From assembly GCA_013399895.1 (NCBI GenBank), contig VXBA01004876.1:155094-219093 (forward strand): 64,000 nucleotides of DNA, written 5' to 3'. The notes beneath the pieces were generated by a model. It did not search any database. It had not been told where the DNA came from and saw only the letters and a list, made by a program, of their open reading frames with translations. A program made the translations under genes and the position numbers. Positions 37,937 to 49,400 of the stretch are shown piece after piece. Position 1 is the first letter of the stretch. Every line of letters begins with the position of its first letter. The stretch comes from Serilophus lunatus. Its lineage: Eukaryota; Chordata; Aves; Passeriformes; Eurylaimidae.

Positions 37937-39250
37937 TAACATCAGTGCTTGTTGTTCAAGGAAATTGTACTTCAGTTAAGTTACTTGAGGACTTTGGAGA
38001 GCGTGACTCCTGAATCTGGACAGTTCCTACAGGTTTATGCACTCAGCTCTTTGGGGGGCTCTATTTGCTGTACACACAAACTCTGTGTGGGTCTTCAAGT
38101 TTGCCCATTATTGAGCCTTTTTTGTCACAAATGCAGCAAGTGCTTAAGAAAAGTTTGTCCTCCTTGAAGAAAGTTTGGCCTCCTCCCTCATTGAAGGCAG
38201 AGACTGTGGCCTAGAGGGGAAATGCTGAGGAAAAGCACTTCTTCCAACCTTCTGGTTTGGGGAGGTGCAGGGGCTCCAGGGCTGTGTCCTCGTGGGTTTG
38301 TCCCAGATGTGAACCCCTGAAGGGTGATTTTTCAGATGAGCTTTTTGCAACAGCTCACAGTTCAAATGGCTGCTGTTGCACTTTCATTTGAGGTCTGAAT
38401 TCCCCCCTGCCTTTCCTGTACCTCTGTGCTGTGGCTGCAATAGGGATGAGAAGTTGCCTTCTCGGTTTCCTGCCCTGTAACTGCTCAAGTTCCCCATCAG
38501 CGCTGCCTGAGAGGTGCTGAGCTGTGTGGCTTGAGTGTCAACGCCCCCAGTGCTTCTGTAAAGAAAGCTTCAGCCCTAAAAATTCAGGGGACAAGTCCAG
38601 GTACCAGGTGTGATGGAGCTGCCAGCTTGGGCAGGATGGCAAGTTCCTCTGAGCTTGAGAAATGGAACCAAAGCCTGATATGGAGAATACTCATCTGCTT
38701 CAAAAAATTCCCAGAAGTGATTGGTGTGCTGGGGTGGGAAATCTTGACTTCTCAGTTGCTGAAAATGTTATTCCATAAACATAAACCCTTACATGGTGTG
38801 TAAGTCTAGCATCTTCACTTAGTAGAAACAGATACCTAGCTCAAATAAATATAACTAAAAGTATGAATAGAGAATGAATTAGTTGTATTACTTGCCTGGA
38901 GCTGAGCACAAACACTGTGGGACATGGCTCTTTCACTGCCCAGGGGATTCCAGTGCAGGTCTTGGGGTCTCTTTTGTGCCTGATGAAACAGCATCTGCAG
39001 GGAATAGTAAAGCTTTTTCAATCCTCTTGTTGGAAAAATGGGTTTCTGAGGGGAGCATGAATGTTCAGGAGAATTCCTGTGGATTTTACTCTGTTTTATT
39101 ATGAAGGTTGCGGTGCGTCAATTTATTTTTTTAGTTAAAGTCCTTGTTGGTGTTTTAGAATTAAAGCACTCTGCCTACCAATCCCAATTTCTGAGTGTAG
39201 TTAAAAACACTGTGATTTATGAGGCTTGATTATTTTAGTTTTTTGAAAGA
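37937..39250. other. Unique sequence, nothing recognised
   Basis: No repeat, exon or RNA gene is visible. Composition is AT-balanced with few CpG dinucleotides until about 39.27 kb, where CpG content rises at the start of the candidate regulatory block. Confidence 0.6.
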
Positions 39251-39633
39251 CAAGACATCTGGTGGAACACGGCGGGGGGAAAAAAGCCCGTGTTGGTTCT
39301 TTTGCGTAGTGTCTGTAATTAGTTCTGCTGCTTAACATTCCATGTGGATAGATGATGTTCCATTGACAGGTGCTCCAGACTAGAAAGAATGAGTCCTTGG
39401 CACATCACAAAGATTTGATTCTGCAGCAATAGCCACAGTAGAGGCGTTTGGCTGCAGCAGAAGGGCAGAATGATTTCTGCAGGAGTAACTCGTAGTGTCG
39501 GTGCAGTTCTGGGTCATGCGATGCTGAAGTACATGCCCTTCCCAGGGAGCAGTTGTTTGGTTGGCGAGATGAGTGGGGGCAAAGGGTCTTTGAAGGGTTA
39601 ATAATTGCAGGCTAATGTTGCCAAGTCCGTTCC

Positions 39634-39643
39634 CTATAAATAG
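39634..39643. promoter_or_regulatory. MEF2 consensus site
   Basis: CTATAAATAG is an exact match to the MEF2 consensus CTA(A/T)4TAG, embedded in a symmetric CCCTATAAATAGGG context. It could equally act as a TATA-like element for the CpG-rich patch about 220 bases downstream. Confidence 0.45.
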
Positions 39644-39773
39644 GGAAACTACTCCTGGGGGAAGGATTTCTGCCCCGTTTGGGGTGGGTGGGTTGTTGCA
39701 GCCTCAGCTCACCGACTGCTTTGTCAACACTCGTTTTCTGCTATTCTGTGGATGCTCTTGCTTTTGCTCTTAG

Positions 39774-39967
39774 AGCAATGCAATTATTTCTGGGAGCGAA
39801 TTTGCGAGCAGAAAATTGATGAGTTAGGAGTGTGTGTAGGGGGCTCTTGGTGTATGTGGCGGTATGACCTGCCCGACAAGAACTGGGGGGGGGGTCTGGC
39901 AAAAATCCTCCTGTCTGCTCTGGCCCCTCCGTCCCTCCCTGGGGCTGGAGATGCAGTGCAGGGCTGA
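39774..39967 (+). other. Candidate cysteine/tryptophan-rich open segment behind a strong acceptor
   Basis: A long pyrimidine tract (GATGCTCTTGCTTTTGCTCTTAG) ends at 39773. The following frame, which would enter in phase 1, stays open for 64 codons to a TGA at 39965-39967. Its first 40 residues are rich in Cys, Trp, Tyr and charged residues (QCNYFWERICEQKIDELG and then CVGGSWCMWRYDLPDKNW), which looks more protein-like than most frames here. The later part is Ala/Pro/Leu-rich as expected of CpG-island DNA. The only nearby donor-like site is a modest GTATGA after TGTGGCG. An in-frame ATG at 39752 would instead give a poly-Leu start. I recognise no family; it may be non-coding conserved DNA that happens to be open. 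Confidence 0.18.
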
Positions 39968-40300
39968 GGCTCGAATTTCAAAGCCCCGGGGGAACCCCCA
40001 GCTCGCCCTGGGTGAAGACGAGCCTGCAGCCGCCTCCCGGTGCTCCGTGCGGGATTTCCCCGCAGCGGAGGGTGATTCCCAGCCGCCGGGGATGGAGATG
40101 CAGCTCCACTTCATTTCCGAGCCTTCTTTTATTGCTCCTGTGGGAAATGTGCTGGGCAGGGGAGCTGGGATTCCTCGTCCCCCCTCTCTCTCGCAGGCAG
40201 AGCATCCCCCAGCGCGGGGATGTCCTGCTCCAGCTCCTCCCGCTGCCGATGCTCTGCCAGTAACCTTGGGGCTCCTGCAGCAAGGTTGTCAGCTTCCCAC
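39860..40300. promoter_or_regulatory. Small internal CpG island
   Basis: GC and CpG content rise sharply, with about a dozen CpGs in the 200 bases after 39925, then fall after about 40.35 kb. This could be an alternative promoter or an orphan CpG island. A strong acceptor-like CCCCCCTCTCTCTCGCAG ends at 40197, followed by a phase-1 open frame to 40477. No donor follows, so a terminal exon or chance are the remaining readings. Transcription direction is unknown. Confidence 0.45.
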
Positions 40301-41010
40301 AGCTCCTTAATTCCCCATGTCGGGTTCCCGGGGCCGCCCTTTGTCTCCAGAGCAATCTCCCCTTTTGAAATAATACATAAAGAGGGGATTACACTCTCCT
40401 CTCAGGATGTCGCTGCCGGAGCTGCAGAATCCGTAGCAGAAAAGCTGCTGCTGCTAACAAGTAGCTTTGCTTTCTGAAAAAGAGGCGGTGGCACATGGGA
40501 TGAGGGGACTGGAACAGATGCGTGTCAGTGCGTTTGGTTTGATCAGTGAATTCGGAAACACTGCGACTGGTTCCCGAGCATTAATTATCCGGGGGGCGTC
40601 TAATGAGGAGGATTTGCCTCCTGTGCGGTGCACATTCACGGGAAATCCCTTTGTTTGCATTCACTGCTCCTGCCAAGCATTCTTGAGTTCGAGATGAACC
40701 TCGCTGGGCGACTTGGCTGCTTAAAGCCATTATTAGATGGAGGGATTTCCCAGAACAGCCATTTTTGACATCGTCCCGCTTTTCAAAGCGACTCAAGTGT
40801 TTTGACCTGTCTGCAATGCAAGAGAAGAAAAGGTCACTGTTAATTAGATTATTGCCGCGTCTGCATGTTAGCATTGCCCTCGCTGTTGGCTTACTGATGA
40901 TGATGTGCAGTAGAGATGAGATTATTTTCCTGTAGCCCTTTGTTCAGGCCTGTTCTTTGCCGGCAAAACCTGATTATATATGATTTTATACTACCTGAAA
41001 CACAGGTCTG

Positions 41011-44000
41011 AGCGTCGAACAGGTTGCAGGAATGAACCAGTATCACCTGTGCAGGTAGTGAGCTACAGCATCTGCAGGGAGCAATTGCCCAAGAAGTGTC
41101 AGGGTTATTGTGAGACTGTTTTCGACCTAACGTCGTATAGAATGTGTTGAGACTTCAGTGATGGTCTGCGTGGGCATTTTCAGGAGCTCTAAATCCCAGC
41201 CCGGGTCTTGCTGACTCTGCCAAGCCCTGCTGCCTTCACACTCTGCTCTTGAGGGTCCCACCATCAACACCTGAGTGGTTTTGCACACAACTGGTGAGTC
41301 AGGTTGCTCTGTACCTCAGGTTGGATCTAGTGCCCTGGGCTGGGAGGTACCAAGCCTGGTGACTGCAGACATCCTGGGCAGGAAGGAACCCTCCTGGAGG
41401 CCCTGAAGGTGGGCTTTCCATGGGTCAGCTCTGTGGGCTTGGTGTGCCAAGAACAGGAAAGCTGGTGCTGATGTAGGCTGAGCGTAGTGAGGGTGCTTGT
41501 TCCACGTGTGGAAGAAAAAATTGGTCTCTGTTTTAAAGCCTGTGAAATGTGGTCAAAGTAGACCAGCAGCCTTGCTGGATGAGGTGGTGTGGTGTTGGTT
41601 CTCTGTGAGTTGTTAGAACATGTGTGGTACTGAGGTTGGGTAAATGGGTTGGGTGGTGTCTTATGGTCTATATATGAACTGTGCTTACTGCTTTCATTAG
41701 CAGAAGAGACTTTGTCTTCCACAGGCTCCTTTTGAAGAGATACTCAGGCCTTGCCTCTCTCCCACTGAAATGCCTGTGTGAGGTTTGTGTTACATGTTCT
41801 GCATGGTCCACTGGGTAGGAGAAAATAGAGGGGAGGTGTCCTACCCATCTGCTCAGGTTTTAGTGGGCAAAATCTGTCAGATGTACCACAGGATGAGAGG
41901 TGAAGGAAGGTCTGCTCTTGGCCTGAGGATCCCAAAGCCTTACTGTGGCACAGTAAGTAGTAATTAGTGACATAGTAAGTAGTGACTGCTGGTCGTGTTT
42001 GTTTTCAAAGGGTTACTTAGCAGAAAGCTCTGAGCAGTTTTGATGAGCCTGTGCTGGAGGAAAGGCTGCAAGCCAGAGCTTAGTCACTATTTTATTGGTG
42101 TTTCAGGCTGAAGTTTATCAAAATTTCTTACCTTGTTGGGCTTTAATGGTGTTTCTCAGCGTGTGATCTGGAAGAGGAAATGAGGCAGAAATAAACATAT
42201 CCTTGGCCCCTCCTGCAAACAAGCCCCATGGAGATTCCCTGAAAGGGCTCTTCATTTGTTTTAAGCACAGTGGGAATTTGAGACCTTTTAAACATCATTC
42301 CTCTAGAAATCTGGTTTCCCAAAGCACAGCCAGCTGGTTACCTGGGGGCACCTGTCATACTCTTTTTCCCAAAGTAAACCCCCCCGTGGAGGTTGGGCAG
42401 CACTGGGTGTCATTTAGAGGTCATTCAGAATGTCTGCTCTGAGGGAGGAGGGCTCGTATTGTGTGAACCCCGTGGTGGTTGGTGTGAAGCACAGCTGTAA
42501 ATAGGTGTAGGTTGAGTTTACTGGGACTCAGCCTGTGCTGCTTTGTTGGGTGGGTGCGTGGTGGTGGGTACAAATGGTTTCAGCACCAGATCTCTGCACT
42601 GAATATCAAAAGATGCCACTGACTCCACAGTTGAGATGTGTGTGTCCTGTGCAAAATCGCAGTCTGTGAGCTGACTTGGAAAGAGACACAGAGAAATTCC
42701 CTGGCTCTCAGGTGCTGGGTGTCCTTAACTGTGTTTTCCTCGGAGGTTTGTGTGAGCTGGTCCCCCGGTGCACTCCTGCAGGACACAAACAGGAGGCAGG
42801 AGGGATGAGGGACACGTTATGGCTGCCTGCAGCTTATAGCACTCCTTCAAATCCTGTTTTATTCTTTCCCTAAAGTGCTCATTCCCAGCATCTGCATGTG
42901 AAGTCCTTCTGCCTTTTGTAGCTGTTGGAAAGCACACAACTGCAGCATTAGCTGAGGGCAAGATGAGCCCTGGGAGACAGCTGGAGTGGAGCAGGACTGA
43001 TCTCTTCTGTAGAAATTCAGTAGCTGTTTTGGATAACAGCACTTGGGTTCCTCTGAAAGGCAGGTGTTTTGCATTTCCAGCCCACTGAACAGTGAGGAGT
43101 GGGACTGGGGGTGGGGCAGGGGAATGGTGTGGTGTTAATTTGGGATATTTTTAACCCCGAACTTGAGGAGAACAAGCTCAAGGTGCTGCTTCTGCATTGC
43201 TTCATATGAATTTTATTTTGATTAGATGATTGCAGGGTTAGGAAGCCTTCTCCTGCCTAAAGGAAGGTTTAAATTAGATGCTCATGGAAAACCTGTGCAG
43301 GTTCCTGGGGAAAGATGAGTTTGGCTGCAAACTTGGGTTTATTAGAAAAAGATAATGGGATTGATGAGAGAAAAATAAGCTCTTGTGTACGTGTCTTAGA
43401 GTGCAGGTGTATTATGTGGTCTCTAGGGTGAGTTTAAACTCCCCCAAATTAATAATGGTGCATTTATTGAATTGTGTTTATAGTATATATTGCTCTTGCC
43501 TAAGCAATGGGAAAACAAAGATCTGATGTGGCAGTTTCCATGTGGGCAGTAAAGGTTGCCACTATGCTTTTATGGAAGTAAAGTTAGAAGTATTCCAGAT
43601 GAATTTTCTAAAACCCTTCATGCCATATTGGAGGGTTTGTTTTCTCTCTAGCTTTATTCAATTGAAGTTTAAAAGCTTCAACCACCACTTTTGGTGGTGC
43701 TCGTGTGGTTTTCACTAGGGAACAGGGACAGATGCAGACAAAAATCTTCCAGGAGGTGGTATGGAGCTTAATTGGGTGAAGTTCCCACCAATGCTAACCT
43801 AAATTTCTGTTGTCAGTCCCAAATGTGAGAGGGATGATGGGGCATTTCTCATCTTCCTGCTGCAAGTGCCACGAGCAGGAAAACCAGCAGCCACGTGTCT
43901 GTGCAGCAAGTTGTATTGATTCTCTTATCTGGCTGATAACTCCCTGCAGGAAAAAAATGGATGAGCTTGAGAAAACGAGACTACAGAGCACTGTTGTGGG

Positions 44001-45085
44001 CAGGAGCTGGGAGACAGCCCCTTTCAGCAGCAGCACAGTCTGGAGTCTCCTTAACGAAGATATTAAGTTAAAGTAGGTTTTTGTAGCAAGGCACTCAGGA
44101 TTTGTGTATTTTGCTTTTGTTAGCATCCTCTGTTCCAGGGAAACTTCCTCCCCAAAGCTGCCTGGAGGGCAGAGTGCTGTGCAGGCCCTTCAGGCTGGTG
44201 TGAGAAGGATGGGGCTTGCTGGGATACAGCAGTGCCAGAGCATGGTCCTGCTCTGAATGCTGTCCCAAGAGGGAGAATGAAGTGTTGATTCCATGGATTT
44301 CCTACTGGCTGCAGTGTTGGGCACGATCCTGTGTCCAACTTATCTGGCAGAACTCCGAGGTGCCTTGGAAGTGAATACAAAGGATTGAAGGACTGTGGGT
44401 CGTGTGAGACTTAAGGAAAGATCCAAATAAATCTGACACCAGATGGTGTCACACCAGGAGTGGTGCCCAAAGGCAGAATGTGCTGGTGTTGCACAGCCTA
44501 AGGTTTTGGACTGGAATGTCTGGAAGGGGCATAAAAAGTTTCCACAGGAGACCAGCACTGCTGGTGTAACTGCTGCCCCACAGCAGCATTAGCAAAGCAC
44601 TGTGGCTTCTCCAGATGAAGGAGGAGTTGTTGCTGATTTCTTAATCCCTGAGCATTGGGGGGCAAAAGCAGCATTTGGGGTAGAGGCAGCTTGAGTTGGG
44701 AGTCTAGTTCTGCCTTTACAGTGTTCTCTCTTGCAAACAATGCTCGTTTAAAAAAGAGTTGCCAGCGTCTTGGTGGAGTTGACTTGATGGAGCCAACTTG
44801 TGGAGCTCATAAATGCTTGGGGAGATTGAGGCAACCTTGTGCTTCTGAGTGCCCAGCACTGTAGCAGCTGGATTGATTCTCCAGGATGCAAGGCTCCTGT
44901 GTTTTTAAAAAGAGCAAAACAAAACCCCAAGGAATCTGAGCTTGTTCACCTCCCTTCAGGTGAAACTGAGAAACTTCTGTATTTCTGAGGCTCTTCTGTG
45001 ATGAGATGACAAAAAATACAAGATTCAGTGTCTAGAATCCCTGTTAGGTAACTAGTTTGAAAAAACAAGAGTAGGCTGGGTGAGG
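41011..45085. other. Unique sequence, no supported gene
   Basis: A few CpGs persist near 41120-41180, then composition returns to background. A segment at about 41866-41950 lies between a CTGCTCAG acceptor and a GTAAGT donor and is open, but in a phase that does not fit the signal-peptide exon; the peptide is unrecognised. A 7-base perfect hairpin (ACCACCA-CTTT-TGGTGGT) lies at 43681-43698. No repeats are recognised until 45086. Confidence 0.55.
43681..43698. other. Perfect 7-bp hairpin
   Basis: ACCACCA and TGGTGGT arms enclose a CTTT loop. It is too small for a microRNA precursor, and flanking sequence does not extend the stem. It is recorded only as a structural motif. Confidence 0.5.
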
Positions 45086-45161
45086 TACTTGGTGCCATGG
45101 TTTAGATGATGGGCTGTTAGATTATAGGTTGGACTTGATGAACCTTGTTGATGCTGTGATA
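45086..45161 (+). mobile_element. Decayed CR1 LINE 3' end, sense
   Basis: The segment contains GCCATGGTTTAGATGATGGG, then TTATAGGTTGGACTTGATGA and a degenerate TGCTGTGATACTG end. This matches the older CR1 type whose 3' end reads GTTGGACTTGATGATC before the octamer. It is more diverged than the GC-rich copies and therefore probably older. Confidence 0.65.
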
Positions 45162-46400
45162 CTGTCAAGTCTTTGCAGTGCCCTGCTTGCCCTCAGCAAA
45201 GTAAAAGAAGGGACAGGCATTCAGTGTGAATGAAACCTGAGTGGTGAGTCATTCCCAGAGAAACACCTTGCTCAAAACCATGGCTCCTTTTTTTCTTTTT
45301 GGCTGCTCCTGCTCCATCCTGCCTGCGCTGGTGGCAGGGAGGAGGTGGCCTGGAGCTGAAAATACATTCCAGTTATCAGCATCACTGAAAAAAAAAGGTA
45401 ATCAGAGCCCTGAGCTTTGCTGAGGCCCCCTGCTCTTGATTTATTTGTAGGTCAGGAGTGCTGTGAAAGCAGTTGAAGGAGAAAATCCTGGACATGGGGA
45501 GCATGGATGGGGTGGTTGACTTGTGAATCGTGCCTGTGCTGATGCACTTGCCATCCTGACACCCTCTAAATCGTTCCCTCAGCACAATCACTGGCACATG
45601 GTGCACTCATTTGGCAGACAGAATAAAGTTAAAGTCACTGTCTGAAGTGTGGGATAGATGGGATAAGGGGTCTGCTGAAATATCTCAGTTTATTTCTTAA
45701 AGTTTGGGAGGAGACCAGAATGGGCAATGACCATATTTCACTCACTCTTCCAAGTGAGACAAAACATTTTTCTTACTCTTTGATCTTGGGCAGTTACAGA
45801 CCTGGTTTTTTGGTTTTGTTTCTTTTTTAATAACAAGGCAGGTAAAGCCAAATGGAAAATATTGACTGTCAAAATCAAAAGTCAGGTCTTAGGCTTTGAA
45901 TACTTTGGGGTAAGGATGCCTAAAGATACATCTTTTGTGGATGTTATCTTTATCAGACATCCTCCTTGATGGAAAATAAGCATTAGTAGTAGTCTTAAAT
46001 GTGCTAAAGTCTATTTTATTTACTACGTTCTTGTAAATGTTTGAAGTGTAAATGTTTGGAGCTGCTTTTAAAATACAGGCTGGGACAAGGGATGGTATCT
46101 CACCATGAGGCCACTTTCCAGTCTGTGAAAGTCAGACTCACATATACCACATTAAATACATTTTTTTCATCTCCACCAGAAAATGCAGATATTTCATTGG
46201 TTTTGTTGTGTGCATGTGATTTTTCCTTTGTGCAAGAAAAAGCTGGTGTATGACAACAGAACTTAAGAAGCCAGTTAAGCTCTCTGTAAAAATTAGGGGG
46301 CAGAACTGGATTTTTAGATATTTAGGCATCTAAAAGCCAAATAGGTTCACTCATGTTCATTTCTGCTTCTGCAGAAGTCAGACATCAGACCTCCAGTATT

Positions 46401-46450
46401 TCACAGGGTTATTCTGGGTTGGAAGGGACTCACAAGGATCATCATCCCAG
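46401..46450 (-). mobile_element. CR1 LINE scrap, antisense
   Basis: The plus strand reads TCACAGGGTTATTCTGGGTT and GGAAGGGACTCACAAGGATC. This matches the antisense CR1 3' tip (CACAGAATATTCTGAGTTGG followed by AAGGGACCCACAAGGATC). Only about 50 bases are preserved. Confidence 0.7.
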
Positions 46451-49400
46451 ATTTCTCCTCAAAGCTTCAAAAATATCTGGTTGTGGGTTTTTTCCACCTG
46501 CATTTGCTGAGTTTTTATGTCTGTTATTACAGCTAGGAGCAGCTTTACATTCCTCAACCTAAATGTTATGAATAATGTGTGTTTAGAGTATTGATCTATC
46601 AAGTACCCTCAAGGTACTGCATTTGACTTGGAGATTTATGTTGCAACTTCAATTAGAATGAGTCATAAAAACGTCATCTTTAGTAATTCCCTCTGGTTTA
46701 AATACATCCCAAACTATATGAACTACATAGTTATTGACATGCTGTGTGTTTTCAGAGGTGAACTGGGAGTTATGATTGTACAGCTGGATAGATGTACCTG
46801 AGTGTAGGGAGACTGGGGGGAAGGGGCATTTCAGGAAAATCCAAGTAGAAATGGGTGTGTTTTGAACTGGCTGTTCTTAATGAGTTTTCCTGCCTGGTGG
46901 CTTGACTTATTGAAGCTGGAGATTCTTGAAATTGCCTGAGTTTGAAGTCATACATCCCAAAACTCATTTTTATTGCAGTAACTAAACCCAGCCACAAAGA
47001 ATAGGGAAGAGGGTTTCTCCAGGCTTGATTAAATCCAGTAACATTTACTTTTTCCCCAGTTGAAAATGGATAGAACTTACATTTCTGCTCTTGAGTGTTT
47101 AATCTTTAAAATTCAAGCTTGACCCAGGCATCAATTGCTATTCCCAAACTCCTACACTGAAGCTTTATCCCTTTTTCCTTCTGTGCTTTTTACACTGAAG
47201 CATGTTTTACTTTTTGCCATGGTCATGCCTTTGAAGGTATACCTGAGTTCACGTGGATTGGAGTCTTTTTCCAGATGTATCTTTGCTGCACTGAAGTGCT
47301 GAGGGGAAGGATGAGGTAAAAAAGTCATAATGTGAAACTTACTTTTTTGTTAGAGCAAAGATGTGCTTCACTGAACGTTTTTTTTCCCCCCTCCCTTTCC
47401 CAAATGCAGTTTGAGAGTTACTGTGACATTCCTCACAGGCACAGGGCTTTCAGGGAAAATCCTTGAAGTCTTGGGAGTGCCATGATTCCACCCTGGGCAA
47501 TGCCCAGGGGCACTGGCAGGGCTCACCTGCTGCTCTGTGCCAGCTTGTGCCTTTGCACAAGGTCTGCTTTTCCCCCCTCTGATAAATAACCTCCCTTAGA
47601 GTTCAAATGGCAATTAAGAATAGATTTTTCCCAGAATTTCAAGTTGCTTAGGGAACCACGTGCAAAATCACTCTCTGAAACTAATTGCATGGAAATAACA
47701 CGGACCATAAGTGGTTTAAGTGATTTACCTTGGCATTATCAGGTGGCAATTCTGTTGTGGTACCTGTTGTGCTCCCTGTAACGCCTGGATGGGCCGCGAT
47801 GAGGTGAAATGAGGTGGGCAAATGGTCTGTGATGCCTCTTTTCTGAGCTCTGATTTTATTCAACAGCTCAAACAGGGCAGGAGGAGGAGGATGTTTTCCT
47901 AAAGCAGCACCTGGAGTCACACCTGCACAGGCAGAATTACTCACTTGGGGTTTTCTGCTCAACAAATGTCTGGTGGTGCACCTAAAGATTGCCTTGCAAA
48001 GTGGCTTAAGAGTTTGAGCTGGGCTTCTGTGAAATGACTCTGCAGTTAATTCCCGTGAGTTTTCAAGATGTGTTTTGGGAAGAAGGGGCTGTAGGCACAC
48101 AGCTCTGACATACAACCTGGTGTTGGCCTTGTTCCCAGCAGTGCCAAATAGCTGCTGCAGTCACAGCTCTGGGACAGCCTGGGCTTTGGCTTTCCCTGAA
48201 ATCCTTTGGAAGCATGACCAGCAGCCTGCCAGTCCATCCTCGGAGTGCTCATCCCTCTGCTTGTGCAGGGTCTGGGAATTCTGCCTTGGAAAGGGCACGT
48301 GTTCTCCCAGAAACCCTCCCCTCGTGTCCTGGGGTGTAATGCAGGACTCGTGCGAGCGTGTTCCCAAATGTTAAACAGAAAAATTGCTCTAAAATATTTA
48401 TTCAGTAATTGCACTGAACGGTATTTGCTCTTCAATTTAATCAACTATTTTATCCCCTCTGCAGGTAATAGGCTGAACTGTGTATTTTGGGTTACCCCTC
48501 TTGCATTATTCATAGCCTGTTGTCTCTGTTCTCAGCTTGCCAGATGAATTACCTCTGTTTTCAGTAGTTAGGCTTGATTTATTCTTTTTTCAGCCTGTGT
48601 AATACTTAAACAATTCCCAGTTAGATTTGGAAGATAACTTGTGGAAGGCACAGAGTTTAGGATCTCATTGATCTCGCACCCACTGATGCATCAAAATGAC
48701 AACACTCATTTGAGAGGAGAGCACATCAAGAGGAACTTGCATTTGAAGACTGTAACTTGTCTCTTCCACAAACTACTTTTTTTCTTTTCCTGGCAATACT
48801 AGAAAACCAGTTCCTTTTAATCTCCCCCTGATGACTCATCTACACTTTGATACTCACAGGGCTATTTAATCCCAGAAGTTATATACTCTGCTTTTTGGCA
48901 GTAGGACTGAAACACCGAAGGGTTTGACTGGAGTGAGTGTCCTGGCAGTGTTTCCTTGTGCAGTGGGGAGTGGGATGGCTGAGAGGGATGAGGAGCTTGG
49001 GGGAATAAAGCAAGAGCTGGCAGCACTGGGAATTCACCCCTCGTATAAAAGGGAAGTTGATTTTTATAGGGAGCAAGACAGAAATAAAAATGGTAGTTTG
49101 GAGCTGGATGGCCTGTTTTGACCTGTGTACTTCACACTTTCAGCTGGACAATCTGTGCTTGAGGTCTGTCAAATTCTTCCTAAGGAGGAATAAAGTTTAT
49201 GGACTGGAGGGAGAATGCTGTCCACGTGTAGGTACATTGATAAATCACTTGCTTTGTACCTGAATTGGTTCTTTCCTACATGACATCTTTCATGTGAGAG
49301 AACTGAATGAGTGGCTTAAGTGCTGTGCCAACAGAGGCTTGTAGAGAGGAAGGCAGCAGAAAGGAGGTGGTTATTTTGCACTCATTGGTTCCTTTAAATA

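Larger units (their letters stand above)
39250..41010. promoter_or_regulatory. Candidate conserved enhancer or alternative-promoter block
   Basis: Unlike its surroundings, this 1.75-kb block keeps CG dinucleotides throughout and contains no transposon. It carries a perfect MEF2 consensus (CTATAAATAG, 39634-39643), homeodomain cores TAATTAG at 39316-39322, TTAATTA at 40581-40587 and TTAATTAG at 40840-40847, a POU-like TTTGCAT at 40654-40660, an NKX2-type TCAAGTG at 40793-40799 and a nuclear-receptor half-site AAGGTCA at 40830-40836. The middle (about 39860-40300) is a small CpG-rich island. Retained CpG plus clustered developmental motifs are typical of conserved vertebrate enhancers. This is inference from composition, because no alignment was possible. 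Target gene unknown. Confidence 0.5.

Noticed and set aside
49070..49115. EF-hand-like loop (DRNKNGSLELDG) in a short open frame
   Set aside because: Position 12 of the loop is Gly, not Glu/Asp, the flanking helices are absent and there is no supporting acceptor or donor; probably chance.
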